This document shows positions 7,176 to 14,436 of a DNA stretch of 14,436 nucleotides, piece after piece. The DNA lies in assembly GCA_016840185.1 (NCBI GenBank), contig JAEOSV010000095.1, positions 1 to 14,436 on the forward strand. Reading direction: 5' to 3'. Source of the DNA: Candidatus Hermodarchaeota archaeon (GTDB taxonomy: Archaea; Asgardarchaeota; Hermodarchaeia; Hermodarchaeales; Hermodarchaeaceae). Both the position numbers and the translations under genes were made by a program. Under the pieces are notes generated by a model. It was not told where the DNA came from. It was given only the letters and a program-made list of their open reading frames with translations, and made no database searches. The number at the start of each line of letters is the position of its first letter. Positions within the stretch are counted from its first letter, which is position 1.

Positions 7176-7970
7176 ATGCCATACGCGGAAGTTAATGATG
7201 CCAAGATCTATTATGAAATCGATGGAGAAGGGGAACCTCTCCTTCTTATGCATGGAGTCCGTGGATCAATTCGAAACTGGGATTTTGTCCGTCCTCATCT
7301 CCGAACGCATTTCAAAATCATCCTACCTGACAGTCGAGGGCATGGTCGCTCCACTGAACTCACCGAACCCAGTACCGTTGATTTGTACAAAGACGACCTA
7401 GTAACACTCCTAGAACATCTTGAAATCCGCCAATGTATTGTCGCTGGACATAGTATGGGGGGATTTATCGCGCAACAAATCGCGTTAGACGCCTCAAACT
7501 ATCTAAAGGGACTGATTCTCATAGCTACAGCCCCCATGGTCGATGTTGAAGGTGCCATGGCGCAAATCGAACTCGGGCAACTTTCCTATGGGCTCAAACC
7601 CGAAGAAGCCGTTGAGAAACTCCTTGACTTTGGATTCCATGATCCAAAAAAAATTCGAAGCAATTCTGATATGATGGACTATCTCGTGAATAGTCAGAAG
7701 GAGGGTCAACGGCTGGCGAATAGTCATGGGAGTGCACAAGGCGCTTCTGCAAAATTCAATGTGCAGGACCGCATCAAAGAAATCCAAATACCAACACTCG
7801 TAATTTGTGGGGCTCAAGACAAAACCTTTCCACCCCGCTGGGCAGATTTCTACAAAGCCAATCTCCCACACGTTTCAACCAAAATCATTGATAAGACCAA
7901 TCATAGTATCCAACTCGAACAACCGGCAGAACTCGCTCAAACGATGACAGATTTTGCAAAAAACTTGTGA
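7176..7970 (+). CDS. Alpha/beta-fold hydrolase
   Basis: A 264-residue soluble serine hydrolase of usual family length. The oxyanion motif is HG at 26-27, the nucleophile elbow is GHSMGG with Ser93, the acid is Asp215 in CGAQDKTF, and the catalytic His243 is in TNHSIQLEQP, so the full triad is present. The N-terminal strand pattern and the PDSRGHGRS segment (51-59) are like 3-oxoadipate enol-lactonase, haloperoxidase-like and C-C bond hydrolase members of the fold. The cap region is about 125-190. These subfamilies cannot be told apart by eye, so the substrate is left open (esters, lactones or related). The start is fixed by GAGAGGT 7 bases upstream. It has its own promoter and no tightly linked partner, and it stops with TGA. 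Confidence 0.9.
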   Translation: MPYAEVNDAKIYYEIDGEGEPLLLMHGVRGSIRNWDFVRPHLRTHFKIILPDSRGHGRSTELTEPSTVDLYKDDLVTLLEHLEIRQCIVAGHSMGGFIAQQIALDASNYLKGLILIATAPMVDVEGAMAQIELGQLSYGLKPEEAVEKLLDFGFHDPKKIRSNSDMMDYLVNSQKEGQRLANSHGSAQGASAKFNVQDRIKEIQIPTLVICGAQDKTFPPRWADFYKANLPHVSTKIIDKTNHSIQLEQPAELAQTMTDFAKNL

Positions 7971-8009
7971 TTTACTTCAAAATCCTCTATCCAATCCCTC
8001 AGGTATTCT

Positions 8010-8030
8010 TCGAATTATTCATTGATTCGA
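8010..8030. repeat. Inverted repeat in the hydrolase-permease gap
   Basis: TCGAAT, 9 bases, ATTCGA. It is a perfect six-base pair of arms, 40 bases after the hydrolase stop, and is not followed by a T-tract on the plus strand. It could be a weak mRNA hairpin or a regulator site, or chance. Otherwise the 157-base gap (7971-8127) shows no gene and no convincing TATA box. Confidence 0.2.
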
Positions 8031-8127
8031 TGGAAAAAAGCTTATGTGCTGAAATCACTAATGAGAGGGTGTAAACTAGATTCGTTGTACTAACAAATCA
8101 ATCACGTGGATCTAGGGCGACACGACC

Positions 8128-9597
8128 ATGTTCATGATTTACCCGGCTGTCTTTATCATTCTCTTATTCATCGCGGTAATCTTGATGATTACGTTCGATA
8201 TGACAGACCACACCATCGCCGCCCTGATCGGTGCATCCATTGCCCTCATTTATCTTGCCCAAATCTGGGAGCCCTGGCGCCTTTCTCAAATCGAAATCTA
8301 CACTGGCTTTGCCACCGGGTTTCCTACCGACAGCCCTGAATGGGTGCACTTCATGAATGAGGCGTCACGCTATCAATTATTACCTGTGCTGTTTGATGCT
8401 GAAGTATTTGCTCACTTCTTTGGGGAATGGGTTGACCTCTCCACAATTATCGTCATTCTCGCCCTCATGGTTATCACTGAAATTGCCAAGGATTCCGGGC
8501 TATTTCAGTTCATTACCGTCAAGGCGCTCAGCTTTAGCAAAGGTTCACCACGCAGGTTACTACTCATATTTTGTGGACTTACTTTCGCTATGTCAACTGT
8601 CCTCGCGACTACAGTTCTCATTATTGGACCACTAACTATCTTGGCCTGCGATGCATTAGAACAGAATCCCACGCCCTATCTCATAGCAAATGCTATGTGT
8701 GGCAATGTGGGTGGAATCACCACCATAATTGCTAGTGTGCCTTGTATGCTCGTGGCAGGTGCCACTATGTATGATTTTCTCTGGTTTGCCACTAATCTCC
8801 TCCCACTTGGATTGATGTTGTTGGGCGTGACTGGATTCGTCGCCCTTCGGGTCTTTCGCAAGTCATTTACCACGCCTCGTCCCAGTCGAGTGAATGACCT
8901 AATGGCACTTGATGCTTGGACCATGGTCGAAGATCGAAACGTCTTCTACCGAACTGCCATCTTGTTTGTGGCTATGATTGTCGGGTTCATTGTTTTTGGT
9001 GGTATAGGTTACACGTGGGTTGTTGCGTTTGTCATGGCCATCCTTTTCGTATTGTTAAGCGGTATTCCCTCAGAACGAATTTTCAAAGAAGTCGATTGGA
9101 CGGCCCTCTTCTTCTTCATTGGGTTATTTATCATCGTTGGCTGCATGGAAGAATTTTGGGTCCTAACCTTCATTGGAGCCGCGATTTCAGTTCTCACTCA
9201 GGGAAGCCCTGCCGCCGCAACCATATCTATGCTCTGGATGACCGGCATCACCAGTGGAGCCATAGACAATATCCCCGTGACAGCAACGCTGATACCTGTT
9301 GCTGACTCTTTAACGAGGTTCCAAATCCTTCAAGGTAACAACCCTGGTGGAGCAATCTGGTCAGCACTCATCGTGGGTGCAGTTCTTGGTGGTGCCTTAA
9401 CTCCAATCGCCAGCGTTGCAAACGTCATGACCATGACAGTCGCGAATAAGGAGAACCGCCCAATTTCCTACGGAAAATTTCTACGAACGGGCGCTCTCAT
9501 GTTTGTTTTGTACCTATTAATTGGAACAGGCTATCTGCTCCTCCGCTTGTTCTTCTTACCGATACCCCTTCCGCCGGTTTATGGTCTTGAAGGTTAA
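8128..9597 (+). CDS. ArsB/NhaD-type (ion transporter superfamily) membrane permease
   Basis: A 489-residue polytopic protein with roughly eleven hydrophobic helices. Family signatures are visible: NVGGITTIIASVPCMLV (193-209), EVDWTALFFFIGLFIIVG (321-338), IDNIPVTATLIP (379-390) and LGGALTPIASVANV (420-433). These are the two inverted-repeat re-entrant motifs shared by ArsB arsenite permeases, NhaD Na+/H+ antiporters and the SLC13-like anion permeases. The substrate cannot be chosen from sequence, and no arsR, arsA or other ars gene is adjacent. The stretch between helix 2 and the helix starting near 104 (residues about 50-103) is unusually long and partly hydrophobic. The start ATG at 8128 lacks a Shine-Dalgarno; an ATG two codons later (8134) is also possible. 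It ends with TAA, 8 bases from a convergent gene. Confidence 0.85.
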   Translation: MFMIYPAVFIILLFIAVILMITFDMTDHTIAALIGASIALIYLAQIWEPWRLSQIEIYTGFATGFPTDSPEWVHFMNEASRYQLLPVLFDAEVFAHFFGEWVDLSTIIVILALMVITEIAKDSGLFQFITVKALSFSKGSPRRLLLIFCGLTFAMSTVLATTVLIIGPLTILACDALEQNPTPYLIANAMCGNVGGITTIIASVPCMLVAGATMYDFLWFATNLLPLGLMLLGVTGFVALRVFRKSFTTPRPSRVNDLMALDAWTMVEDRNVFYRTAILFVAMIVGFIVFGGIGYTWVVAFVMAILFVLLSGIPSERIFKEVDWTALFFFIGLFIIVGCMEEFWVLTFIGAAISVLTQGSPAAATISMLWMTGITSGAIDNIPVTATLIPVADSLTRFQILQGNNPGGAIWSALIVGAVLGGALTPIASVANVMTMTVANKENRPISYGKFLRTGALMFVLYLLIGTGYLLLRLFFLPIPLPPVYGLEG

Positions 9598-9605
9598 GGT
9601 TACTC

Positions 9606-10280
9606 TCAATGGAAGAAGAACCAGAGTAGTCCTCCTTGAGCACCAAAGGCTATCCAAACGAGTGGAAGCGCAATGGCTTGGGCGACAGCAATGAAGGTTA
9701 GGATTAAGAGGAAGGGTCGAGAACCCATAATCGAAGTGACGAGATCTAACACGTTTTCTGCCCATTTGAAGAGAGTAAACACCACCACTCCAACAATAAT
9801 GAACATACCGATAAGGATCCATTTGAGTGGAATTTGATCGGTGATGATACTTGGAATTAGTGGAGCAAAGGCAATAACCGCAACCACAGCGATAATTCCT
9901 GCTGCAAGCCCAATTAGAGCTGCCCACGGCAACTTGTTGATGGGAGTGAGAAAGAGTGCAATGCCCATCCATGCCAAGAGAAAGAGAGTCAGGGGGTCAC
10001 CCCAAAGGCTCTGTCCGGGAGTGAGGAGGATTGATGCAAAAGAAGCAAAACACAGGATTCCCATGGGGATACCAATCAATCCGATTAGACGTACGATTCC
10101 CCGTCGCCAGTCAATGGTTGACTCGGGTTCACCTTTGCCTTCTTCTTCATCGCTTTTTCCGTCACTACTTGATCGAAATGTGTCACCCATGAGGTTATCA
10201 AGGAACCAGGCAAAGGTAGCCATTGCTCCAAGGCCCAGGAAGAGGGGTGCAAGGTTTGCTAGAGTAATAGTCCATGACAT
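9606..10280 (-). CDS. Unknown six-helix membrane protein
   Basis: I do not recognise this family. The 224-residue protein has about six hydrophobic helices: near 7-30, 62-86, 96-113, 119-143, 154-171 and 189-212. Between helices 1 and 2 is a highly charged loop (33-60) with Ser, Asp and a run of Glu. The frame is open upstream to 10397, but the start chosen is the ATG at 10280 because GGAGGT sits 8 bases before it (10289-10294) and the upstream extension is hydrophilic and would overlap the deaminase stop. It follows the adenine deaminase gene on the same strand after 113 bases and could be its downstream partner, perhaps in transport, though nothing in the sequence shows this. It is convergent with the ArsB-type permease (8-base gap) and stops with TGA. 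Confidence 0.75.
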   Translation of the reverse strand: MSWTITLANLAPLFLGLGAMATFAWFLDNLMGDTFRSSSDGKSDEEEGKGEPESTIDWRRGIVRLIGLIGIPMGILCFASFASILLTPGQSLWGDPLTLFLLAWMGIALFLTPINKLPWAALIGLAAGIIAVVAVIAFAPLIPSIITDQIPLKWILIGMFIIVGVVVFTLFKWAENVLDLVTSIMGSRPFLLILTFIAVAQAIALPLVWIAFGAQGGLLWFFFH

Positions 10281-10393
10281 GAATGAGAACCTCCAGTCTA
10301 TTGGTCGTTTGTGAATTGAGCCTAAAAAGCATTTGGAGTCTGGTAATTCCCCCGTGAGTTTGTCCAGTTTCTGTGATTCAAACCTCACTTCTG

Positions 10394-12148
10394 TCACTTG
10401 ACAATGACCGGCACGATTTTCATCTCTTTAACATCCACAACTCCCTTATCGGTAATTTTCAAGGCAGGAATCACGGGGAGTGCCATGAAACTCATGGTCA
10501 AGAATGGATGTTCAAGAGTGCAACCCAGCTCTTGGGCCGCTGCGCGTACTGCCTGGAGTTGGCGTGCGACTTTCTCCACTGGCTCATCAGTAATCACCCC
10601 AGCAATTGGTAAAGGTAAGGATGCTATAATCTTGCGACCTTTAACAGCTGCAATCCCACCCATAGTCTGGGATACGGCACTAACAGCCATCAATGCGTCG
10701 TCAGGGGATGTCGCCACAGTGATGATGTTATGACTGTCATGAGCGATACTGCTAGCTATCGCGCCATCTTTCAAGCCAAATCCTTTGATAAAGCCTACTC
10801 CGATGTTTCCACCCTTCATGTACCGTTCAGTCACAGAAATTGAGAGAATATCTCTTCCTGGATCTGGGTGGATGTATCCATCAAAGGCTTCGAGAGTATG
10901 TATTTCAGATTCGGTTAACAGGCTACCTTCATGTGCTGTGATTACACGGACCTTATGTTTCCCATCTGGGGCCGGAATCATATAGTTTAGATCTGTGGGG
11001 ATGCCGCCAAAACGAACTGTCGTTTTCATATCTGGTGGATATTGGAATTTAGGTAGTTTCACTGTAAGTCGCCCATTCTTTGCCACGAGTCGTCCACGAA
11101 GTAAAACCATGTCCACGTTAATTTTCTGTAGGTCGTCAATTAACACGATATCCGCCATGTTCCCGGGGGCTAAATGCCCAACCCGTGGTAGGTTAAAGAA
11201 TCGTGCAGGATTTGAGGTGACAAGTTGAATTGCCACAAGAGGATCGATGCCTGCATCAATGGCACGTCGCAGATTTCTGTCAAGATGTCCGATGTCCGCT
11301 AGTTCAACGGGGGACAAGTCATCCGAGCAAATTGTGGCGCGTCGAAGATCTCGCCCCTCTTTGTATAACGGGAGAAGGATATCTAACATGTTTCGGGCAA
11401 TGGAACCCTCTCGAGCCATGACTGTCATGCCCAGCCGAAGACGATCTACAGCTTCCTCGGCTGTTTCACATTCATGATCCGACATAATGCCTGCAGCGAT
11501 GTAAGCATTCAGCTTCTTACCTTTCAGACCTGGAGCATGACCTTCAACGACTTTACCTTGGCTTCGAGCGAATTGAATTTTCAGGTGGATTTCTTCATCG
11601 TTGTTCAATACCGCAGGGATGTTCATGACTTCGCCAAGTCCGATGACCATGGGATCTTGGAGTAATCGGTCAACGGTAAAAGCATCTAGCCGCGCACCAG
11701 CAGTTTCAAGTTCAGGGGAGGCTGCAGGAACACAGCTCGGGACTTCCATGAGAATGCGGAGTGGTAGGTTTCTCGCTTCTTCCATGAAAATTTCAAGCCC
11801 ACGAATTCCTGTAACGTTCGCAATTTCGTGGGGATCAATAATGACGGTGCCTGTTCCATGTGGAATTACTGCTCGGGCGAACTCGGTTAAAGTGAGCATA
11901 GTGCTTTCCACATGAATGTGGGATTCGATGAAGGCAGGAGCCGCGTATCGGCCTAAACCTTTGATAACCTTCGTCTTGCTCCCAATAAGATCAGAAACAT
12001 CACCGATTCGGCAGATGGTGCCCTCTTTGATGGCGATTCCACCTTCGAGGATTTCACGGGAAATCACATCAATGGGCTGAACATCGGTGATGACCACATC
12101 TGCTTTGATACGACCCATACTGGCATCAATTAGCGTTCGCTGGCTCAT
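10394..12148 (-). CDS. ade: Adenine deaminase
   Basis: A 584-residue amidohydrolase of the Ade family, which converts adenine to hypoxanthine and ammonia in purine salvage. The N-terminal part gives the beta-sandwich and metal barrel: AFIESHIHVEST (72-83) holds the His77/His79 metal pair, IDPHEIANVTG (104-114) is the family hallmark, EVPSCVPA is at 135-142, GLGEV at 170-174, EGHAPGL at 202-208, SDHE at 223-226 and SDDLSP at 275-280. The C-terminal domain includes NIGVGFIKGFGLKDGAIASS and AHDSHNI, typical of Ade and absent from other amidohydrolases. The length is normal. The ATG at 12148 has GGAGTG 7 bases upstream (12156-12161). It lies downstream of the HAD gene with a 105-base gap containing a hairpin. 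Specificity for adenine is inferred from the family; some archaeal members may act on related purines. It stops with TGA. Confidence 0.93.
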   Translation of the reverse strand: MSQRTLIDASMGRIKADVVITDVQPIDVISREILEGGIAIKEGTICRIGDVSDLIGSKTKVIKGLGRYAAPAFIESHIHVESTMLTLTEFARAVIPHGTGTVIIDPHEIANVTGIRGLEIFMEEARNLPLRILMEVPSCVPAASPELETAGARLDAFTVDRLLQDPMVIGLGEVMNIPAVLNNDEEIHLKIQFARSQGKVVEGHAPGLKGKKLNAYIAAGIMSDHECETAEEAVDRLRLGMTVMAREGSIARNMLDILLPLYKEGRDLRRATICSDDLSPVELADIGHLDRNLRRAIDAGIDPLVAIQLVTSNPARFFNLPRVGHLAPGNMADIVLIDDLQKINVDMVLLRGRLVAKNGRLTVKLPKFQYPPDMKTTVRFGGIPTDLNYMIPAPDGKHKVRVITAHEGSLLTESEIHTLEAFDGYIHPDPGRDILSISVTERYMKGGNIGVGFIKGFGLKDGAIASSIAHDSHNIITVATSPDDALMAVSAVSQTMGGIAAVKGRKIIASLPLPIAGVITDEPVEKVARQLQAVRAAAQELGCTLEHPFLTMSFMALPVIPALKITDKGVVDVKEMKIVPVIVK

Positions 12149-12177
12149 GATTTTTCACTCCTGCTTGAAGCCGAACC

Positions 12178-12194
12178 CCACCAAATAATGGTGG
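12178..12194. repeat. Hairpin-forming inverted repeat upstream of adenine deaminase
   Basis: CCACCA, 5 bases (AATAA), TGGTGG. The perfect GC-rich six-base stem lies 30-46 bases upstream of the deaminase ATG on the minus strand, between the HAD and deaminase genes. It could be an operator or a leader hairpin. It is not an obvious purine riboswitch, since no three-way junction or conserved loops are seen. Confidence 0.35.
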
Positions 12195-12253
12195 TTCTAC
12201 TTACCGCTCAACTCCAACATTAAAGTCTAGCGATAGAACATGTGTAATCCGAT

Positions 12254-12916
12254 TTAATCCAATTCGATTTCATAAAATCTCAGAAGAGGTGGTAATAACT
12301 TGAGAGCATCTTCACCGTTTACAATCATTGTAGCTGCAGCTCCTACATCCTCGTTGGTTGGATTAAACGCAATCGAAAACCCTGCCACCTGAAACATGGG
12401 GATGTCGTTTCGCGAATCACCAACGGCTGCACACCTCAAGAGTGTTAGGTCCATCTCCCGAGCAATTTCTTTTAACACCTGGTCCTTGTTATCAAACGCC
12501 ACATGCACTTCAACTCCACAGATCTTCCCTTCCTCATCTGTAGTCAGTTTGTTCGCCTTACTCACATCAATCCCCAACACAGTTTTCGCCCGATTAGCAA
12601 AGATACTCAATCCTGAACTAATAATGGCGGTCTTAAATCCATGCTCACGAAGCTTGTTCATCAAGTGCTGAACATTTGGAATGAACACTAATCCCTCATC
12701 AATAGCGTGTTCAATACGAGTAAGTGGAACTCCGCGCCACAATTCTGCATCCAGTTCTGCCCAACGGGTGTAACCAATTTCTCCCGCATAGTACTTGTCA
12801 GCATTAGGCTTGGCTTCTTCTACAGTGCCAAGGAGTTTATGAATCCAACTCCATGCGCTCCAAATATGCACTAACGTTCCATCCAAATCGAATGCAACTA
12901 ATCCACGGGGTCGCAC
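12254..12916 (-). CDS. HAD-IB phosphatase, archaeal phosphoserine-phosphatase-like
   Basis: A HAD-superfamily phosphatase matching the archaeal PSP-like HAD-IB type. Numbered from the GTG at 12916 it has 220 residues: motif I FDLDGT (Asp10 nucleophile, Asp12), motif II IISSG (Ser101), motif III Lys144 in FDNKDQ, and motif IV VGDSRNDIPM (Asp167, Asp171). The cap segment with AELDAELW is typical of this archaeal group. The frame is open to an ATG at 12979, which would add 21 basic residues unlike the family. I prefer the GTG because GCGAGGA lies 7 bases upstream (AGGA at 12923-12926) and the domain begins there, but the ATG is not excluded. That ATG is only one codon after the TAG ending UbiA and is in the same frame. 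Serine biosynthesis is the default role; acting on a UbiA product is the alternative. It stops with TAA. Confidence 0.87.
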   Translation of the reverse strand: MRPRGLVAFDLDGTLVHIWSAWSWIHKLLGTVEEAKPNADKYYAGEIGYTRWAELDAELWRGVPLTRIEHAIDEGLVFIPNVQHLMNKLREHGFKTAIISSGLSIFANRAKTVLGIDVSKANKLTTDEEGKICGVEVHVAFDNKDQVLKEIAREMDLTLLRCAAVGDSRNDIPMFQVAGFSIAFNPTNEDVGAAATMIVNGEDALKLLPPLLRFYEIELD

Positions 12917-12982
12917 AATACATCCTCGCCGACCTCTTACTCTATTGGTGAAATAAAGGTTTGGCACCACCGGCCTCATTTT

Positions 12983-14422
12983 CTAAATCCACGGGAAGAA
13001 GTAGTAGGGATAATAGACGGGGTAGAATAGAAAAACGTAGAAGAGCAAATAGATGAGAAGAATGAAGAAGAGAAGATAGGTAACTTGGCGTCCCTGTTTT
13101 TGCAGTCGGTTCAGTTCGAATTCATCGTTAGTATTTGATTGCTGCCAGGAACGAAATTGTTGAAATAAGGCAAAGAATGGAAGTCCCGAGAAAATCAACA
13201 AATAGATGCTTTTGTACTTCAGTAATCCATACCAAAACAAATGGGTATAGTAACCCACTGCACTGTACATCAGTAACAGGCCAATAGCTATGAGGATAAT
13301 GCCCAGTACGGTAGCCTTCTTGGGTCCAAGAAACACAGCGGTGGTCTTGACTCCCGCTTTTTTATCTGCCTGATAATCTGAAGCGGTATGGATCCCATGG
13401 GTTCCTGCATAAAACAACCCTGACCCGAGTAAAAGGATGAATGGTAATATTGGAAGAGGTAACAAACTAGGTGGCAAACTGGTAAATAATGCCCAAGCGG
13501 CGAGAACAGCCCAGGTTCCGAAGCCAAGCCCTACGATAACCAGGTCAAGGAATGGTCGTCCTTTCAATCTTGTCGGAGGAAATGAGTAAATGGTCGCAAA
13601 AATGAGGGTGAATGAAATTAGTGATATGAATACAATGCTTATCCGAAATCCAATAATCAATCCAAGTATCAAAAGAGTTACAGCAAAGATAATGGCCCTA
13701 CTTCGTGTTATTCGTCCTGAACTTATTGGTAATTCTGATTTTTCGAAATGAAGTTGATCTGTATCAAGATCACCCATCTGGTTAATGATGAATACAACCG
13801 AGTTAAAGAAACTGATCGTGATTATCCCTAGACTAAGTGCCCACCACATTGGGAGAAAATAAAGTGGGGACCATGGTCCTGGGCTTAATGGTGGGCTTCC
13901 CAAAAGAACAAAGCTGAGAATGAATAAGAGAAGAGAGCCTAACCACACGGAAATCCGTGTCAAGTTAGCCAGTAGTTTCCACACATTTTCCGGCTCAGAA
14001 CCATTTGAGTTGTCAACTTCTACTTTGTTCCTTTGACTGGATGGTGAAAACCGCACGTTAATTCCAGCACCTATAACCAAACAAAAACCCAGAAACATTG
14101 TTACCCAGGGATTCAGAGCAGGAAGAACAAACATCCATAAGAGATTCATCAAAAGCGGATTGGTCTCTTGTAGGTAGAGCCATGGGTGATTGATTTGCAA
14201 TCCCATGATAGTTTGTCCCGAAGATGCCAAGCAAATCAATGCCGCAATAATGTAGATGATGCTATCGTAGCGATATCTCCACTCTCCAAACAAACTCCGC
14301 CGAATGAGAATCATCCCCAATGCAAAACACAGGATAATGATGGCAAGAAATCCGCCGTTCAAATACCAGCTTTGCATTATCTCACTCGGAAGTAAAACTC
14401 CAAGAAGATATTCACTAATCAT
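12983..14422 (-). CDS. UbiA-family prenyltransferase with extra N-terminal membrane domain
   Basis: A 479-residue integral membrane protein. The UbiA core occupies about residues 155-470, with both Asp-rich motifs that bind Mg-prenyl diphosphate: N-x3-D-x3-D at 214-222 (NQMGDLDTD), followed by LPISSGRI (231-238), and D-x3-D at 349-353 (DYQAD). The typical YSFPPTRLKGRPFLD is at 279-293. UbiA enzymes join a prenyl chain to an aromatic, glycerol-phosphate, sugar-phosphate or carotenoid acceptor; the acceptor here is not clear. Residues 1-125 add about four helices and then a soluble linker (126-147), which makes it much longer than a usual UbiA (about 300). The ATG at 14422 is 14 bases from the window edge and the frame is open to the edge, so the true start may be further upstream. 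It ends in TAG, the only gene here that does, and the next codons continue in frame into the HAD gene. Confidence 0.85.
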   Translation of the reverse strand: MISEYLLGVLLPSEIMQSWYLNGGFLAIIILCFALGMILIRRSLFGEWRYRYDSIIYIIAALICLASSGQTIMGLQINHPWLYLQETNPLLMNLLWMFVLPALNPWVTMFLGFCLVIGAGINVRFSPSSQRNKVEVDNSNGSEPENVWKLLANLTRISVWLGSLLLFILSFVLLGSPPLSPGPWSPLYFLPMWWALSLGIITISFFNSVVFIINQMGDLDTDQLHFEKSELPISSGRITRSRAIIFAVTLLILGLIIGFRISIVFISLISFTLIFATIYSFPPTRLKGRPFLDLVIVGLGFGTWAVLAAWALFTSLPPSLLPLPILPFILLLGSGLFYAGTHGIHTASDYQADKKAGVKTTAVFLGPKKATVLGIILIAIGLLLMYSAVGYYTHLFWYGLLKYKSIYLLIFSGLPFFALFQQFRSWQQSNTNDEFELNRLQKQGRQVTYLLFFILLIYLLFYVFLFYPVYYPYYFFPWI

Positions 14423-14436
14423 CCCAAGAACCAGAA

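Noticed and set aside
7006..7401. 131-codon plus-strand frame overlapping the start of the hydrolase gene
   Set aside because: It overlaps the hydrolase in another frame, spans its promoter and TATA box, and shows no domain or start signal.
9841..10314. 157-codon plus-strand frame opposite the unknown membrane protein
   Set aside because: Its composition (Arg- and Pro-rich) is what the reverse of a hydrophobic membrane gene gives. The opposite strand has helices and a strong ribosome site.
9606..10397. Start of the unknown membrane protein at the 5' end of its open frame (10397)
   Set aside because: The extra 39 residues are hydrophilic and would overlap the deaminase stop. GGAGGT lies 8 bases before the ATG at 10280, which fixes the start there.

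Overview
The window looks archaeal. Several genes have TATA-box-like elements at the spacing expected of archaeal promoters. Some starts carry Shine-Dalgarno motifs (GGAGGT, AAGGAGGG, GAGAGGT), while others appear leaderless. The HAD phosphatase matches the archaeal HAD-IB phosphoserine-phosphatase-like type. A membrane-anchored zinc-ribbon plus RING-like protein and Pro-rich, zinc-finger small proteins suggest the Asgard group (Thorarchaeota-like), but that placement is inference from style and not proof. Genes are tightly packed, the largest gap is about 235 bases, and no rRNA, tRNA, CRISPR array, insertion sequence or phage gene was seen.

Layout. Bases 1-366 hold the start of a leftward zinc-ribbon gene and a divergent promoter region. 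A rightward gene (367-2208) encodes a RACo-type reductive activator of corrinoid proteins. A rightward MFS transporter follows (2264-3511); its full-length reading frame is interrupted by one in-frame TAG. A second, leftward MFS transporter faces it tail to tail (3539-4999). Across a 235-base divergent region lies an M24 peptidase of the Xaa-Pro type (5235-6419), convergent with the leftward RING-like membrane protein (6431-7003). Next come a rightward alpha/beta hydrolase (7176-7970) with a strong TATA box and a rightward ArsB/NhaD-type permease (8128-9597).

From 14422 down to 9606 all genes run leftward: a UbiA-family prenyltransferase with an extra N-terminal membrane domain, the HAD phosphatase, adenine deaminase, and an unknown six-helix membrane protein. 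UbiA and HAD are separated only by a TAG codon and share one reading frame, so they are almost certainly co-transcribed.

Functional picture. The window mixes transport (three permeases), purine salvage (adenine deaminase), dipeptide turnover (M24) and a redox activator for methyl-transfer chemistry whose corrinoid and methyltransferase partners are not here. The most unusual signal is the behaviour of TAG. Of the eleven genes whose ends are visible, none uses TAG as an unambiguous terminator, and both TAG codons discussed here sit inside otherwise open frames. Ordinary explanations (a single-base nonsense change or assembly error, and a normal stop between adjacent genes) remain likely.
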